A stretch of DNA of 53,564 nucleotides from NCBI RefSeq assembly GCF_003363715.1, contig NZ_QREV01000022.1:1-53564 (forward strand), read 5' to 3'. The translations under genes and the position numbers were made by a program. A model generated the notes under the pieces. It was not told where the DNA came from, searched no databases, and saw nothing but the letters and a program-made list of their open reading frames with translations. Positions 52,256 to 53,564 of the stretch are shown here, piece after piece. Source of the stretch: Parabacteroides acidifaciens (GTDB lineage: Bacteria; Bacteroidota; Bacteroidia; Bacteroidales; Tannerellaceae). Positions within the stretch are counted from its first letter, which is position 1. Each line of letters opens with the position of its first letter.

Positions 52256-53314
52256 ATGAGATCAGAAAAGACATCTATGACGGTTGATAATCCGGGGAGT
52301 TCTGCTATTTTGAAATACATCCGGAATACTGCTTCTGAAGAGGAGCGGGTACAAATTGATATTTGGTTGAAAGAAGATCCGGAGCATGAGAAAACTTTAT
52401 TGCAAATAGCCCGCATCTATTATGCCAATCAAACTCAAGAACGTATTGCTTCACGTAATTCTTTGTGGGCTTATAAGAAGGTTAAAAAACGAATAGATAA
52501 TAGAAGAAAAAAACAGTGGCTATATCGGGCTTCAGTTGTTGCTGCTTGCTTTATGGGTGTTTTGGCCATGTCGACAGTCATTTCGTTTTTGTTGCATAAG
52601 TCTTCGATGCTTACACCGCAACAAATAACGGTTTGTGCGAATAGAGGCGTGCGAACTTGTTTGGACTTGCCCGATGGCTCAATCGCTTATTTGAATTCCG
52701 GAAGCACACTTTCTTATCCATTATCCAATGATGGAAAAGAAAGGCGGGTAATGTTATCAGGGGAAGCTTATTTTTCTATAAAACATGATGCGGAGCGTCC
52801 TTTTATCGTTAGTGTGTTCGAAGACAAGATGAAAGTGAAAGTCCTCGGGACAGAATTTAATGTTCAGGCTTATAAAAATGATAATATCATACAGACAACT
52901 TTAGTAACAGGATCGGTTAACATTGAAACGAAAAATATAAATGGGGAGACAATTGAAAGAAATTTGTCTCCGGCTGAAAAAGCTATTTATGATTTGTCGA
53001 ATAACACTTTGGACGTTATAAAAGTGGATGTTGAAAGTGAGATTGCTTGGAAAGAGGGACGTTTGATTTTTAAAGAGACACCTCTACCCGATGTATTGAA
53101 AAGCTTGGCTAACTTTTATGACGTGGATTTTGAAATTCGGGACTCGGTACTTAATTCATACCGTTTTACAGGTACTTTTAATAATCGGCAGTTACCGCAA
53201 GTCCTGGATTATCTACGGATATCTTCTCGAATTAATTATTCGATAAAGCGAATGGAGGCGGATGACAGCTTGTCCGAACAACGAGAACTGGTGGTACTTC
53301 AAAAGATGAAATGA
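52256..53314 (+). CDS. FecR-family anti-sigma factor
   Basis: 352 residues from the ATG at 52256; the ATG at 52277 is also possible. The cytoplasmic N-terminus (AILKYIRNTASEEERVQIDI WLKEDPEHEKTLLQI) would bind the sigma factor, one membrane helix follows (ASVVAACFMGVLAMSTVISFLL), and the periplasmic FecR domain shows RGVRTCLDLPDGSIAYLNSGS, RRVMLSGEAYFSIKHDAERPF and VLGTEFNVQAY. The C-terminal end (LPDVLKSLANFYDVDFEIRD) is a STN-like secretin/TonB short domain. It receives a signal from an outer-membrane transporter and frees the ECF factor. Confidence 0.92.
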   Translation: MRSEKTSMTVDNPGSSAILKYIRNTASEEERVQIDIWLKEDPEHEKTLLQIARIYYANQTQERIASRNSLWAYKKVKKRIDNRRKKQWLYRASVVAACFMGVLAMSTVISFLLHKSSMLTPQQITVCANRGVRTCLDLPDGSIAYLNSGSTLSYPLSNDGKERRVMLSGEAYFSIKHDAERPFIVSVFEDKMKVKVLGTEFNVQAYKNDNIIQTTLVTGSVNIETKNINGETIERNLSPAEKAIYDLSNNTLDVIKVDVESEIAWKEGRLIFKETPLPDVLKSLANFYDVDFEIRDSVLNSYRFTGTFNNRQLPQVLDYLRISSRINYSIKRMEADDSLSEQRELVVLQKMK

Positions 53315-53492
53315 TAATAAGTTTTCTGAATATAAATGTTGAACTTAAATTTAATGCTTATGAGATAAATTAGAGAAAAAGGATGTAAAAGTAGAGAGTC
53401 TGACGAAGAAATATTCGTGATTTCCTTCGCCAAAATAATTAAGAGTCTGTATTTCCAGACTAAATTTTAATCTTAAATCAATAATTACAAGT
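53315..53492 (+). other. Leader before the gene at the window edge
   Basis: 178 bases, AT-rich. A short hairpin AGTCTG/CAGACT lies around 53444-53461, with another (CGAAG/CTTCG) before it. It may be part of the leader of the next gene. No promoter matching TAnnTTTG was identified. Confidence 0.35.
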
Positions 53493-53564
53493 ATGGCTAA
53501 AAATGATGATGGCTGGCTGGATAAGATATCTTATCCAATACCAGATTTAGGAAAATCTGGTATT
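53493..53564 (+). CDS. Partial gene at the right edge
   Basis: An open frame begins at 53493 (MAKNDDGWLDKISYPIPDLG...) and runs to the end of the window, 24 codons. Its place after FecR suggests a SusC/RagA-type transporter, but such proteins normally open with a signal peptide that is not visible in these codons, so the identity is open. Confidence 0.35.
   Translation, partial: MAKNDDGWLDKISYPIPDLGKSGI

Noticed and set aside
1-53564. CRISPR arrays, tRNA or rRNA genes, complete insertion sequences
   Set aside because: No repeat-spacer array of CRISPR form, no tRNA cloverleaf noticed, no transposase or integrase frame recognised. The 21-22 bp arrays lack spacers of constant unrelated sequence and have no cas genes nearby.

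Overview
The window is a chromosomal segment of a Bacteroidales gut commensal, most likely a Parabacteroides. Three things point there: two large secreted proteins with the DUF6383-type C-terminus typical of that genus, promoters of the Bacteroidetes form (TAnnTTTG at -7, TTG near -33), and genes such as DUF3822, DUF4924, an imelysin/di-haem cassette, FecR/ECF pairs and membrane-bound AraC regulators. I found no rRNA or tRNA gene, no CRISPR array and no complete transposase.

Layout. 1-3.6 kb: first DUF6383 surface protein with a structured 3' region. 3.7-4.0 kb: a solitary MNT-type nucleotidyltransferase. 4.06-13.86 kb: one tight nine-gene leftward operon (porin, imelysin, di-haem oxidoreductase, porin, cytochrome c lipoprotein, RidA/chorismatase-like protein, hemerythrin, LuxR-type regulator, second RidA/chorismatase-like protein). 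13.9-15.4 kb: a long gene-poor stretch with a divergent small transcript, two short-period repeat arrays and two 34-bp CGTACG palindromes around an outward-facing promoter. 15.4-18.8 kb: second DUF6383 protein. 19.0-19.3 kb: a HEPN-like gene remnant. 19.5-25.9 kb: anaerobic and stress metabolism (pflB-pflA, a cation-efflux protein, ahpC-ahpF). 26-31 kb: a leftward hexosaminidase/peptidase pair, then a divergent TPR/AraC membrane regulator. 32.8-48.3 kb: mostly housekeeping genes (Mur-ligase-like protein, DUF4924, rfbD, prfC, YjjG-like phosphatase, rsmI, RecD-like helicase, DUF3822, rsmD, cls, rhomboid). 48.4-53.6 kb: an outer-membrane barrel protein, an ECF sigma factor, a divergent FecR and the start of another gene at the window edge.

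Most unusual material. (1) The nine-gene operon joins a periplasmic haem/iron module to cytoplasmic hemerythrin and two RidA/chorismatase-like paralogues, with a regulator whose receiver domain has lost its phospho-acceptor. (2) The two DUF6383 genes share leader, N-terminus, C-terminus and a 3' RNA hairpin but differ in the middle, and the second has what looks like an invertible promoter in the OFF orientation. (3) Arrays of 21-22 bp repeats, often with one inverted copy, occur in several gaps. Related-looking short repeats or palindromes also sit in frame inside pflA and ahpF.
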